Of a DNA stretch of 64,000 nucleotides, positions 7,751-17,282 are shown one piece after another (position 1 is the stretch's first letter; every line of letters starts with the position of its first letter). The notes below the pieces were generated by a model. It saw only the letters and a list, made by a program, of their open reading frames with translations, was not told the DNA's origin and did not search any database. The position numbers were made by a program, and so were the translations under genes. Source of the DNA: DASZTV01 sp035550655 (lineage in GTDB: Bacteria > Actinomycetota > Actinomycetes > JAFAQI01); the NCBI GenBank assembly GCA_035550655.1, contig DASZOU010000037.1, positions 1-64,000 on the forward strand. Direction: 5' to 3'.

Positions 7751-8980
7751 CTACTCCTTCGATGCCGGGTCGCGAACCAGTGGGCAGCTCATGCAACGGG
7801 GACCACCGCGGCCACGCCCGAGCTCGTTGCCCGTGATGGTCACGACCTCGATGCCGGCACGGCGCAGCTTCGTGTTGGTGTCGACGTTGCGCTCGTAGGC
7901 GACGACCACGCCCGGCGCGATCGCCAGCACGTTGTTGCCGTCGTCCCATTGCTCGCGCTCCTGCTCGACCCGGTCCCCACCAGTCGTGAGAACGGTGAGG
8001 TCCTCGACGCCGAGCGCCTCAGCAATCGCGGGGAACAGCGATGCGACAGGCATGACTCGGGTGCCACCTTCGCGGTCAGGGGTGAGTTGCCACACCCGCG
8101 ACTCGTCGGCGACACCCGGGTAGGCGACGAAGGTGGCCACGTCCACCATGGTCATGACGGTGTCGAGATGCATGCAGGCGCGCGCCTTCGGCAGCTCGAC
8201 CGCGAGAACCTCGCGCGCCGCGCCTGCCGAGAACAGCCGGTTGGCGATGATCTCGACGGTCTGCGGCGCGGTCCGCTCGCCCATCCCGATGAGCACCGCG
8301 CCGTGTCCGACGACGAGGACGTCCCCGCCCTCGATGCACGCGGGCTGGTGGTCCAGGTCGTCCGCGCCGTACCAGGTTGCGAAGTCCGCCCCGGCGAAGT
8401 CCGGGTGGAACCGGTAGATCGCCTCGGCGTGGACCGTCTCGCGGATCCGGGCCGGCTTGGCCATCGGGTTGACGGAGACCCCGCCGTAGATCCAGCACGA
8501 CGTGTCGCGGGTGAACATGTGGTTCGGGAGCGGCGGCAGGACGAAGTCGTCCCGGTCGAGGGTCGCGAGGCGCAGGCTGGAGCCCGCGTACTGCAGCTCG
8601 CCGACCGTGAGCCCCCCAATCAGGTGATGGGTGAGCGCAACGGGGTCCATCGCCTCGAGCGCCTCCCGGACGGGCTCGACCAGCGATGGCCCCAGCCGCG
8701 GCTCGGTCACCACCCGGTCGAGGACCCAGGTCCTCGCGACGGCGTCCTTGAGAGTCTCAGCCAGCAGATCGCCGAGCAGCACGACGTCGATGCCGCGCTC
8801 GCGCAACGTGTCGGCGAAGGCGTCGTGCTCCTGGCGCGCGCGCTTGACCCACAGCACATCGTCGAAGAGCAGGTCCTTGACGTTGGACGGCGTCAGCCGC
8901 CGCAGCTCGAGGTCAGGACGATGCAGCATGACGCGCCGAAGCTGACCGACTTCCGACGAAACCCCATAGGTGATGCTCAT
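7751..8980 (-). CDS. arcA: Arginine deiminase
   Basis: This 409-residue enzyme hydrolyses arginine to citrulline and ammonia in the cytoplasm. It starts SITYGVSSEVGQLRRVMLH, as the family does. It carries the guanidinium-site blocks MFTRDTSCWI and EGGDVLVVGHG, and ends with the catalytic Cys motif GGPRCMSCPL. The ATG at 8980 shares one base with the racemase stop (TGATG). A GTG one codon upstream would give a 4-bp overlap instead. Third gene of the permease-racemase-arcA-arcB operon. Confidence 0.92.
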   Translation of the reverse strand: MSITYGVSSEVGQLRRVMLHRPDLELRRLTPSNVKDLLFDDVLWVKRARQEHDAFADTLRERGIDVVLLGDLLAETLKDAVARTWVLDRVVTEPRLGPSLVEPVREALEAMDPVALTHHLIGGLTVGELQYAGSSLRLATLDRDDFVLPPLPNHMFTRDTSCWIYGGVSVNPMAKPARIRETVHAEAIYRFHPDFAGADFATWYGADDLDHQPACIEGGDVLVVGHGAVLIGMGERTAPQTVEIIANRLFSAGAAREVLAVELPKARACMHLDTVMTMVDVATFVAYPGVADESRVWQLTPDREGGTRVMPVASLFPAIAEALGVEDLTVLTTGGDRVEQEREQWDDGNNVLAIAPGVVVAYERNVDTNTKLRRAGIEVVTITGNELGRGRGGPRCMSCPLVRDPASKE

Positions 8981-9732
8981 CACGCACCGCTGTTTCCCAC
9001 GCCGACCAGTGCCGGTAGCGCCCCCGGCCGTGCGTGCTTGAAGTAGTAGGTGTCGACGAGTGCCTCAGCCAGCACCTGGTTGGAATCGATGATGTGGAGG
9101 CGCCGAGCAAGACCGGAGTGGGCAATCGCCATCGGGAGCTCGGTGCACCCCGCGATGACCGCGGTGTACGGCGCTGACCGCCACGCAGACACGAAGTCAC
9201 GGATGACCTTGCCCGCGATGTCGAGCTCGTGCGCCATCACCAGATGCACGATCTCGTCGATCGCGAGCTGCTCGTGCGCACCGACTTCGTGGAAGCGCAC
9301 CGCGTGGCGTTCGAGCGCACACCGGTAAAGACCGGTCGCGCGCGTCGTGGACGAGGAGAGCAACAAGTACTCCTCGCCGGACCTCGCCGCCGTCGCCGCG
9401 ACCTCGTCGATCAGGTCGACGATCGGGGCTCGGCTGTGCTCGCGCAGATCGTCGAGGAACAGGTGCGCTGTGTTGCAGGCGACTCCGATGACCGACGGAT
9501 GGTGGCTGTCCAGCTCCGCCACGAGTACGGACAGCTCGTGCCGCAGGCCGTGCGAGACGTCGCCCGTCATGTCGAAGTTCTCGATCCCGTGACTGACCAG
9601 GACCACGTCGGGGTAGTCGACATCCTCGACCGCGCCGTACCTGGTCGCTGCGTAGTCCAGCGCTTTGGCAAGGACGTCCTCTCCGGCCAGGGGTCCCAGG
9701 CCGGAGAGGATGCCGATCGGGTTGATGGTCAC
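8980..9732 (-). CDS. Aspartate/glutamate racemase family protein
   Basis: This is a 250-residue member of the Asp/Glu racemase superfamily with both catalytic cysteines in place: Cys86 in GVACNTAH and Cys196 in AGCTELP. It begins with the family's IGILSGLGPLAGE pattern. Such enzymes racemise acidic amino acids without a cofactor, though relatives act on hydantoins or maleate. It overlaps the permease by 4 bp (GTGA) and arcA by one base, so it is made in step with them. Why an amino-acid racemase sits inside an arginine deiminase operon is not obvious: it could act on ornithine- or arginine-derived products or on the antiporter's counter-substrate. Confidence 0.8.
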   Translation of the reverse strand: MTINPIGILSGLGPLAGEDVLAKALDYAATRYGAVEDVDYPDVVLVSHGIENFDMTGDVSHGLRHELSVLVAELDSHHPSVIGVACNTAHLFLDDLREHSRAPIVDLIDEVAATAARSGEEYLLLSSSTTRATGLYRCALERHAVRFHEVGAHEQLAIDEIVHLVMAHELDIAGKVIRDFVSAWRSAPYTAVIAGCTELPMAIAHSGLARRLHIIDSNQVLAEALVDTYYFKHARPGALPALVGVGNSGA

Positions 9733-11195
9733 CGCTGCACCGGAACTGCAGCAGTGAGATCAACCGTGCGGGAGGTGACGACGACATCCTGCGGGTAGTC
9801 GATCGGGACCACCGGCGACTCGCCGAACTCCCCCCGCTGGATCTTCATCCAGGCGTAGACGGGGACGCCGAGCAGGAACGCGAAGGCGCCGTAGTAGACC
9901 GCCTGGTAACCGGTACCCGCCAATGCCCAGAACGAGAACGCGATCGCCACGAGAGACACGACGCCATCTCGCACCAGGTGGGGCATGCTGACTGCGCGGC
10001 CTTTGACCAGCAGCCAGTAGAGGTGCGCCACGGCCGAGTACAGGTACGGGATCACCGACGTGAGCACGCTCAGCAGGACGACCGTCGTGAAGACCCGCTG
10101 GAAGTGCCAGTAGCTGAAGACCGTCAGCACCGAGGCGGAGATGGTCGCAACCAGGATTCCGAACACGGGGATCTCGCGCTTGCTGAGCGACGCGAACTGC
10201 CGCGGGAACAGCCCGTCGCGTGCCGCAGCCATCGGCATCTCGGCGCAGATCAACGTCCAGCCGTTGAGGCATCCGATACCGGAGATGATCGCGACGACCG
10301 CCATGGTCTTGCCGGCCCAGGCGCCACCGAACATCGCATTGATCGAGTCGGAGAACGGTGCCGTCGAGTTGATCAGCTTGTCGTGCGCGACAGTTCCGAA
10401 GACAGTCAGCGTGCCGAGAATGTAGACGAACGCGCAGCCGATCGTGCCGAGGATCGTCGCGCGCGACACGTTGCGCTTCGGCTCACGCACGCGACCGGCG
10501 ACAACCGACGCGGTCTCGATGCCGAGGTAGCTGAACAGCGCGATCGCCGCCGCGGCGGAGACCGCGGATCCGATCGACGTGCCACTCGCGTTGAACGCGC
10601 CGAAGTTGTGCGCGTGGATGAAGAACAGCCCGACTGTTGCCATGAACACCAACGGGATGAACTTGAGGATCACGGTCACGTTCTGGAACCAGGCAAGCCG
10701 TCGAACGCCCGAGATGTTGATCAGGGCGGGGATCCACAGGCCCACCATCGCGATCAGCGCGGACCCCAGCCGGTTGCCGCCCTTGTTGATGAATACCTCG
10801 ACGTATCCGACCCAGGCCACGACCACTGCGGCGTTGCCGATCCACGCGGTCAACCAGTACGACCACGCGGTCGAGAAGCCGCTGAAGTCACCAAACGCGT
10901 CGCGGGCGTAGAGGTACGGCCCACCCGAGCCCGGTACCCGCTTGTTCAACCACCCGAAGACCATCGCCAGGGCGATCGCGCCGACTGTGACGAGACCGAA
11001 GGCCAACAGACTCACCGGACCGAACGGTGCCAGCGCGCTCGGCAGCGCGAAGACCCCCGTGCCGATCACTGAACCGATGACCAGTGCCGACGCAGTCGGC
11101 AGCCCGAATCGATTCTTGAACTCCGCGCCGGCGCTTGTGGCGGGCGGCGTCGAAGCCCGCGTTGATGCGTTGTTCGCAACAACTGTCGTACTCAT
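9729..11195 (-). CDS. APC-superfamily amino acid permease/antiporter
   Basis: This 488-residue integral membrane protein has about 12-13 hydrophobic segments and the APC start GLPTASALVIGSVIGTGVF, with the GSVIGTG substrate loop of transmembrane helix 1. It is the first gene of the arc operon, where family logic predicts arginine/ornithine or arginine/agmatine-type exchange (ArcD/AdiC role). The start is the ATG at 11195, because AGGAGG lies at 11200-11205 just upstream. The longer frame to 11282 has no such support. The stop overlaps the racemase start by 4 bp. Confidence 0.85.
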   Translation of the reverse strand: MSTTVVANNASTRASTPPATSAGAEFKNRFGLPTASALVIGSVIGTGVFALPSALAPFGPVSLLAFGLVTVGAIALAMVFGWLNKRVPGSGGPYLYARDAFGDFSGFSTAWSYWLTAWIGNAAVVVAWVGYVEVFINKGGNRLGSALIAMVGLWIPALINISGVRRLAWFQNVTVILKFIPLVFMATVGLFFIHAHNFGAFNASGTSIGSAVSAAAAIALFSYLGIETASVVAGRVREPKRNVSRATILGTIGCAFVYILGTLTVFGTVAHDKLINSTAPFSDSINAMFGGAWAGKTMAVVAIISGIGCLNGWTLICAEMPMAAARDGLFPRQFASLSKREIPVFGILVATISASVLTVFSYWHFQRVFTTVVLLSVLTSVIPYLYSAVAHLYWLLVKGRAVSMPHLVRDGVVSLVAIAFSFWALAGTGYQAVYYGAFAFLLGVPVYAWMKIQRGEFGESPVVPIDYPQDVVVTSRTVDLTAAVPVQR

Positions 11196-11347
11196 GGTCC
11201 CTCCTGATCTCGTGCCTACTGCCAGAAGACTGCGAAGGGATGTGGGGTTGTAGAGGCGACCGATGCGCCCGCGACGGGCCACAAGTCCCGGGCCCTTGAT
11301 GCGCGGTGGACATGTCCGACTGTTCGGGCGATGAGAGGGTGTGAGCC

Positions 11348-12145
11348 ATGGACTGGTCGGGCTCGGTGGTGGTCGTCACGGGTGCTTCGCGCGGGATCGG
11401 TGCGGCGATCGCGCGGCAGGCAGCAGCGCGCGGGGCGCGCCTCGGATTGCTCGCCCGCAACGAGGCCGAGCTCAAGGCTCTCGCCGCCGAGCTGCCGACC
11501 GAGTCGCTCGCGGTACCGGTCGACGTGACGGTCACGGCGGACCTGGTGGCGGCGCTGCGGCGGGTGCGGGACGAGCTCGGGCCGATCGACGTTCTGGTCA
11601 ACAACGCCGGCATCGGCGCCTACGGGCCCTTCACGGCGGGCGGCGCCGACCAGCTGGACCAGCTGTGGCCGATCAACGTGGCGGCCGTCGCCCACGGCAT
11701 GGCGGAGGTCCTGCCCGACATGCAGCGGCGCGGCAGTGGCGTGATCGTGAACATGACCTCGATCGCCGGCCGGATCGGCGCGCCCGGCGAAGCGGCCTAC
11801 TGCGCCAGCAAGTTCGCTGTCGTCGGGCTGTCGGAGACAGTGCGCGCGGAGGTGCGCGACTCCGGCGTCAAGATCTGCCTGATCAATCCGGGCCCGGTCG
11901 CGACCGCCTTCGGCGAGACCCGCGGCCACCCGTACGACCGCGACTTCCCCAAGCCGGTGTCACCGGAGCATGTGGCGAAGCTCACAATCCGGGCGATCGA
12001 ACGCGGCACCCCGGAGATCTTCATTCCTCGCTGGCTGCGGCCGTCCCTGGTGTTCAAGAACCTGTGTCCCCCGCTCTTCGACGCAGGCGTCCGCCCCGAA
12101 GCCCGACGCATGACGAAGAAGTGGAACGCCACGCACCAACGGTGA
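11348..12145 (+). CDS. Short-chain dehydrogenase/reductase
   Basis: This 265-residue classical SDR has a cofactor motif TGASRGIG (11-18), NNAG near residue 90, a Ser in MTSIAG, the YCASK active site near 156 and NPGPVATAF after it. The C-terminal RWLRPSLVFKNLCPP is a hydrophobic extension as in SDRs that act at the membrane on long-chain substrates. It is divergent from the arc operon across 152 bp, in which I see only the permease ribosome binding site. The substrate is unknown. Confidence 0.85.
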   Translation: MDWSGSVVVVTGASRGIGAAIARQAAARGARLGLLARNEAELKALAAELPTESLAVPVDVTVTADLVAALRRVRDELGPIDVLVNNAGIGAYGPFTAGGADQLDQLWPINVAAVAHGMAEVLPDMQRRGSGVIVNMTSIAGRIGAPGEAAYCASKFAVVGLSETVRAEVRDSGVKICLINPGPVATAFGETRGHPYDRDFPKPVSPEHVAKLTIRAIERGTPEIFIPRWLRPSLVFKNLCPPLFDAGVRPEARRMTKKWNATHQR

Positions 12146-12246
12146 CAGCGGGCAGGACTCGCGAGGCCGAGGACGAAAGAGACCGGTAACCCGTCGTTCC
12201 GCCGGCGCGCGGCGATCCTGCGCGCCCATGAATAAGGACGCCCACG

Positions 12247-14724
12247 ATGAACGTCCGGCGCACTGCTGTCAGCCTCGCCTGCCTGTCGGTCCTCGGCACC
12301 TCGGTGTCGATCGCGAACGCCACGGCGACATCGCAGGCCATCCACCTGGTACGGACCAAGGCGGTGCTGCCCGGCCTCGCGCATGCCACGCGTCTCGGCG
12401 CTGCGCGTCCCGGTACCGAGCTGACGGTCGGCCTCGGCCTGGCGCACCCGAACCCTGGCCTCGAAGATCAGCTCTACAAGCAGCTGTACCGGCCCGCCAG
12501 CCCGCTCTACCGGCACTTCCTGTCCCCGCAGCAGTACGACGCGACCTTCGGCGTACCGGCATCGACTGAGCGCGCCGCGGCAGCCTGGCTTCGGTCGGGG
12601 GGCCTGAAGATCGAGACGGTGTCCGGTGCGCGCGACTACCTCACCGCCACGGGCACCGTTGCCCAGGTCGGCAAGCTCATGCACACGCACTTCGGCTCCT
12701 ACCGCGTCGGCACGCTCCACTTCCTCGCCAACGACATCGCGCCGGAGGTGCCCGCGAGCCTGCCCGTCAACGCGGTCCTCGGGCTCAACACGCTGCAGCG
12801 CATGTGGACGGCTGCGGACGTCGCCCGGGTCAACGCGGCCAACGGCATCCCGACCAGCCTCGGCGCGCAGCCGCACGCGAAGGTGAAGAAGGGGCCCTAC
12901 ACGGGCCTGCTGTACCCGCGCAACCTCTGGGGCGTCTACAACGAGCCGAAGAGCAACGAGGGCCAGGGGCAGTCGGCCGGGCTGTTCATGGAGGGGTACA
13001 CCAACAGCGTCATCGCCAACATGCGGCTGTTCGAGCAGCACAACAAGCTGCCGCAGGTGCCGGTGCGCGTCGTCAAGGCCGGCGGCAAAGGCACCCCGGC
13101 GCAGTACGGCGACAACCTCGACGCAATCGAGTGGTACCTCGACAGCGATGCCATCACCGGCATGGCCCCGAAGCTGCGTGAGCTCGACCTCTACACCACG
13201 AAGGCATTGTTCGACGCCTCCATCGCCGCGGCGTTCGCGACGTGGGTGAACGACCCCAAGGGACCGAAGCAGATGAACGCGAGCTTCGGCGAGTGCGAGA
13301 CCTCGCCCGCGAACCCCGTCCTCGGCCCGCTCGCGCAGCCGCCGTTCTACTACGGCACCGAGGCGGGCGACGAGTTGGAGCCGGTCGCGGAGCCGATCCT
13401 GCAGCAGGCCAATCTCGAGGGACGGACGCTGTTCGCCTCGACCGGCGACACGGGTGGTTCCTGCCCAGTAGTCGTCGTACCGGTCGTCGGCGCCGGAAAC
13501 GGCCTCACCCCCCAGCCCGTCCCCGAGCAGAACTATCCGGCCGCCAGCCCGCACGTCACGGGCGTCGACGGGACCACCGTCACCACGACCACCCAGGCGC
13601 CGCGCATGGTCGCGACGCATCGCGACAGCGAGGTCGGCTGGACCTACTCCGGCGGCGGCTCGAGCTTCTGGATCTCCGAGCCCGACTACCAGAAGGGGCT
13701 GGCGGCGATCGACCAGCCCTGCGTGGTCGACCCGGCCGGCTCGCCGTACACCCCGGGCACGATCTGCCGCGGCGTCGGCGACATCGCGGACATGTCAGGA
13801 ACCGTGCAGTCCTACCAGAGCGGGTCCCTGCTGGCCGAGAACCTCTACGAGATCGAGTCCGACATGGCCGACAGCAGCGAGGGCGGGACCAGCCTCTCCT
13901 CGCCGCTCGCGGTCGGCATGTGGTCGCGGATCCAGGCGGCCGCGCCGTCGCGCAAGGGCCTTGGCTTCGCCAATGAGACCTTCTACCGGGTCGGCAAGAG
14001 CGCGACGTACCACCGCGACTTCACGGACATCACGAAGAGCGAAACCGCGGGCGGCAACTTCTACTACCGCGCCGGCGCCGGCTGGGACTACGTGACGGGG
14101 TGGGGGGCGATGAACGTCAAGAACCTGATGCGGGACGTCGACCACCGGCTGACCCCATCGTTCCCCACCGCGCAGCGCAAGCTGCCGCTGAAGCTCAACG
14201 GGTGCGTGGCCTTCACCAGCCCGGCCGGCAACGCGAACAACCCGCTCTACCCGGGCACGACCGACCCCGGCATGGACATCACCGGAGCGGGTTTGCGGGT
14301 ATCGGGCAGGACGCTGATCGCGACGATCTCGGGGCAGAACCTGTCGGTGACTCCCCCGCTCGGGGCGACCGGCGGGAAGTCCTTCTTCATGTTGTGGACG
14401 GCGGGCAAGACGACGTACTTCGGGTCCGCGACCGTCACCGAGCAGGGAAACGTCTCTTACGCGGCCGGCATCTCGAAGACGAGCTACAACGCCAAGCACA
14501 CGATCCAGGGTTCGTTCCGGTCAGGGACGGTCACACTGCGCATCCCGCTGGCTGACGTCGGCAACCCGAAGCCGGGAACGATCCTCGCGTACCCCTACGC
14601 CGAGTCGGAGTACAACCTGTCAGGCGCGACGCCGGCCACCAACCCCCTCGCCTTCACGGAGGACGTCGCCACCGCCGGCCAGCCGGGACAGGGGCTGAAG
14701 ATCGGGGCACGCTGCCGGGCATGA
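12247..14724 (+). CDS. Secreted sedolisin-type (S53) protease precursor
   Basis: This is an 825-residue exported serine-carboxyl protease. A signal peptide (about 1-26) is followed by the pro-kumamolisin activation domain (about 50-190, with SPLYRHFLSPQQYDATFGV). The S53 catalytic domain then carries Glu295 and Asp299 in the ExxxD motif IEWYLDSD, and Ser549 in GGTSLSSP. A 200-residue C-terminal beta-rich extension is not typical of the core family. Sedolisins are synthesised as zymogens and usually act at low pH. AAGGA lies 8 nt before the ATG. The stop overlaps the next start (ATGA), giving tight coupling to the vWA gene. Confidence 0.88.
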   Translation: MNVRRTAVSLACLSVLGTSVSIANATATSQAIHLVRTKAVLPGLAHATRLGAARPGTELTVGLGLAHPNPGLEDQLYKQLYRPASPLYRHFLSPQQYDATFGVPASTERAAAAWLRSGGLKIETVSGARDYLTATGTVAQVGKLMHTHFGSYRVGTLHFLANDIAPEVPASLPVNAVLGLNTLQRMWTAADVARVNAANGIPTSLGAQPHAKVKKGPYTGLLYPRNLWGVYNEPKSNEGQGQSAGLFMEGYTNSVIANMRLFEQHNKLPQVPVRVVKAGGKGTPAQYGDNLDAIEWYLDSDAITGMAPKLRELDLYTTKALFDASIAAAFATWVNDPKGPKQMNASFGECETSPANPVLGPLAQPPFYYGTEAGDELEPVAEPILQQANLEGRTLFASTGDTGGSCPVVVVPVVGAGNGLTPQPVPEQNYPAASPHVTGVDGTTVTTTTQAPRMVATHRDSEVGWTYSGGGSSFWISEPDYQKGLAAIDQPCVVDPAGSPYTPGTICRGVGDIADMSGTVQSYQSGSLLAENLYEIESDMADSSEGGTSLSSPLAVGMWSRIQAAAPSRKGLGFANETFYRVGKSATYHRDFTDITKSETAGGNFYYRAGAGWDYVTGWGAMNVKNLMRDVDHRLTPSFPTAQRKLPLKLNGCVAFTSPAGNANNPLYPGTTDPGMDITGAGLRVSGRTLIATISGQNLSVTPPLGATGGKSFFMLWTAGKTTYFGSATVTEQGNVSYAAGISKTSYNAKHTIQGSFRSGTVTLRIPLADVGNPKPGTILAYPYAESEYNLSGATPATNPLAFTEDVATAGQPGQGLKIGARCRA

Positions 14725-17282
14725 GGACTCGCCCTGCCGCATGGCGAGTCGCGATGGTCAGCGCGCTTGCCGCGCCGGCTCTCGTGGCACCGCTTGCGGT
14801 GGCCGCCACGACCTCATCGCAAGGCGATCAGGCTTGCCGGCGTACCGGCAACGTCGTGGCGCGCACCGACGGCTGGAGCTCGATCCACCCACCCGCCAGC
14901 TTGCCCGGGCTCCGCGGCGTCGCACCCGATCCGCAAGCCGTCGGCAGGATCTACGCGTACAACGCCACGACGGTCGCTCGCTCCGACGACGGCGGTTGCA
15001 CCTGGACCACCGTGTTCGACGCGCCGGCGACCACCGCGAAGGTGCCGCGCGACCTCGCGCGCAGCCGGATCACCGAGGTAGTCGTGGGCGCCGGCGTGTG
15101 GGTAACCGCCGCGGCGACCACGAGTGGTCTCGGCGCGGCAACCGTGTGGCACAGCGCCACGGGCACGGGCAACTTCGCCTATGCCGGCGCCGGGATTCCG
15201 GTGGGTGGCGCCGTCATGCAGCTTGTGCCCACGCAGAAGCCGGGTGTGGCCTATGCGCTGGTGCAGACGCTCACCGGCGCGCGACTGTATGCCTCGTCGT
15301 TCGTGGCAGGCAGCACCGTCGCTTGGCAGGCGCGCACCGTCCCGAACTTCGTCAAGCTCACTGCCATCTCGGTCGACCCGCACATTCCGGACCTCGTCGA
15401 CGTCGCCTCGCCGTACGCGTACGCGCGGTCCGGCAACGGCGGAGTGACCTTCACCACCGAGCGCCGCGTGCCGAGCCGGATCACCGCCATCGACGCGTCG
15501 GGCGCGTACCTCGACGTCTATCTCGCCTCCGGCCGGCTGCTCCCGGTGGGAACCCGCCAGCCGCCGATCTCCACACCGGCCGGGGTCATCGCCGCGACCC
15601 ACGTCACCCTCGAACCGGGAGTGCGAGCGGTGTCGACGGCGTACGGCGACTTCGGCTATGACCCGATCAAGCGGCGATGGAACGCCATCACGCCGCTCGG
15701 ACTCATTGCCCAGCAGCTGACGCTCGTGAGCCCGACCCTTCCACCGGTGCTGTACGGCGTGGCGGGGGGCACCATCCTCGAGCTCCCGCTCCACTTTCCC
15801 GCCGCGTTTGCCCTGAAGCCACCCACCTCCCTACAGCCGGGACAGGCGGTCTCCCTCCATGGCGTGGCCGGCTTCGGAAGTCAGCTGCCGACGTTCGCCC
15901 CGGCGCCGCGAGTGATCACCTTGCCGGTCGGCGGGCAACGCGTCGCGCACTACCTGCTGCGCGTGCCCGCCCGGTCGGGGCCGCTCGACGTCGACTTCCT
16001 GGTGGACACCACCAGCAGCATGGAGCCCGCGATCGCCGGACTGCGCCACGGGATGCAGCAGATCATCGGCGCGTTGGGCCGGCTCACTCCGAACCTCGAG
16101 GTCGGTTTGGCCGACTTCCGAGACTTCGCCGACGGCGAGGACGCCAAGACCGACGTCGTGTGTCACAGAGTCGTGACCCGGCTGTTGCGCCATCCGCATC
16201 ATCTTTATGTCCGCGACCACAGGATCGCGCCCGTCGACGCGGGGCTGGGCCGAGCTTTGGGTCGGTTGTCCGCCTGCGGCGGCGGCGACATCCCTGAGGC
16301 GGACACGATCGCGGTCATGCAGTCGCTCACCGGCTCGGGAGTGCCCGGCTGGGTCGCACCCGGTCAGGAGGCCGGCTTCCGCCCCGGCGCCACCAAGGTG
16401 ATCGTGCTCATCACCGACGCCCCGATGCACGACCACGGGTCGTATCCGTCCATCACCGCCACGACCGACGCGTTGCGCGCCTACGACGTGCGGCTGGTCG
16501 GCATCAACATCAACGACGGCACCAACGACGCGGTCGCCGACCTGAGTGCGCTGGCCGCCGGCTCGCACACGGATGCCCCGCCCGGCGGTCTCGCCTGCCG
16601 CGGCGGCGGACACCCGGATGTCCCCGCCGGTGCGCCCATGGTGTGCAGCGTGCCCATCACCGGTGCCGGGATCGCCGCCTTGGCGGGGCCGGTCGCACGT
16701 CTCATCGAACAGGTCGTCGCGCCGGGCCTGCTGTCGGTCCGCCTGCAGAGTGCTCGACCCGGCGTCGCCGCGATCACCGGCAATGCGCGCGAGAACGCGA
16801 ACCTGCACGCGCGGAGCCTGCTCCCGGTCACTGTCGTCTACCGCTGCCCGGCATCGGCGGCGGGCAGCACCACGCCGATCACGTTGTCCGGGGCGGTCGG
16901 CAAGACGACCGTCGCACACACCTCCGTGACGCTGCGCTGCCTCCCGACGCAGCCCACCGTCGTACCTGTGGTGCCGCTCGTGGTGGCAGCGGCAGCCGCG
17001 CCGCCTCCGCCACCACCGCCGCTGACGTCGAACATCAACCCCAACGTCAACCCGGGAACCGGCGCCGCTACCGAACAGGAGCAGCAGAGCCAGCTTGCGG
17101 TCGCCGATCTGGGCGACCGCGGCGACGTCACGCCCGCGCCGAACGACAGCGGCCCGGAGCCGGGAGCACCGATGCTGTACGCCGCCGCCCTGCTGATGAC
17201 CGGAGCCGCCGCCTTGGCGCTTCGGATGCGCAAGCAGCCCGAGCTCGCCCTCGCCCGTGCACGCAGAACAGGAGCGAAATGA
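14721..17282 (+). CDS. Surface von Willebrand A protein with BNR-like N-terminus
   Basis: This 853-residue protein is exported by a signal peptide (about 1-28). Residues about 45-390 resemble BNR/sortilin-type propeller repeats (for example SDDGGCTWTTVF). A von Willebrand A domain begins with the MIDAS motif DTTSS (Asp429-Ser433) and keeps the later TDAP aspartate. The C-terminus has a polyproline run and Asn/Pro and Gln-rich linkers, then a single transmembrane segment near 820-840 followed by basic residues. It is therefore a membrane-anchored outside protein able to bind a ligand or protein through a metal ion. It overlaps the sedolisin upstream and the FtsH gene downstream, each by 4 bp. 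The role is unknown. Confidence 0.8.
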   Translation: MRTRPAAWRVAMVSALAAPALVAPLAVAATTSSQGDQACRRTGNVVARTDGWSSIHPPASLPGLRGVAPDPQAVGRIYAYNATTVARSDDGGCTWTTVFDAPATTAKVPRDLARSRITEVVVGAGVWVTAAATTSGLGAATVWHSATGTGNFAYAGAGIPVGGAVMQLVPTQKPGVAYALVQTLTGARLYASSFVAGSTVAWQARTVPNFVKLTAISVDPHIPDLVDVASPYAYARSGNGGVTFTTERRVPSRITAIDASGAYLDVYLASGRLLPVGTRQPPISTPAGVIAATHVTLEPGVRAVSTAYGDFGYDPIKRRWNAITPLGLIAQQLTLVSPTLPPVLYGVAGGTILELPLHFPAAFALKPPTSLQPGQAVSLHGVAGFGSQLPTFAPAPRVITLPVGGQRVAHYLLRVPARSGPLDVDFLVDTTSSMEPAIAGLRHGMQQIIGALGRLTPNLEVGLADFRDFADGEDAKTDVVCHRVVTRLLRHPHHLYVRDHRIAPVDAGLGRALGRLSACGGGDIPEADTIAVMQSLTGSGVPGWVAPGQEAGFRPGATKVIVLITDAPMHDHGSYPSITATTDALRAYDVRLVGININDGTNDAVADLSALAAGSHTDAPPGGLACRGGGHPDVPAGAPMVCSVPITGAGIAALAGPVARLIEQVVAPGLLSVRLQSARPGVAAITGNARENANLHARSLLPVTVVYRCPASAAGSTTPITLSGAVGKTTVAHTSVTLRCLPTQPTVVPVVPLVVAAAAAPPPPPPPLTSNINPNVNPGTGAATEQEQQSQLAVADLGDRGDVTPAPNDSGPEPGAPMLYAAALLMTGAAALALRMRKQPELALARARRTGAK

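Noticed and set aside
11797..13620. 607-residue open frame opposite the SDR and sedolisin genes
   Set aside because: Low-complexity Arg/Gly/Val composition, spans two unrelated real genes.
16643..17278. N-terminal extension of the FtsH frame
   Set aside because: It lies over the vWA gene in another frame. ATG 17279 with AGGAG and the ATGA overlap is a better start.
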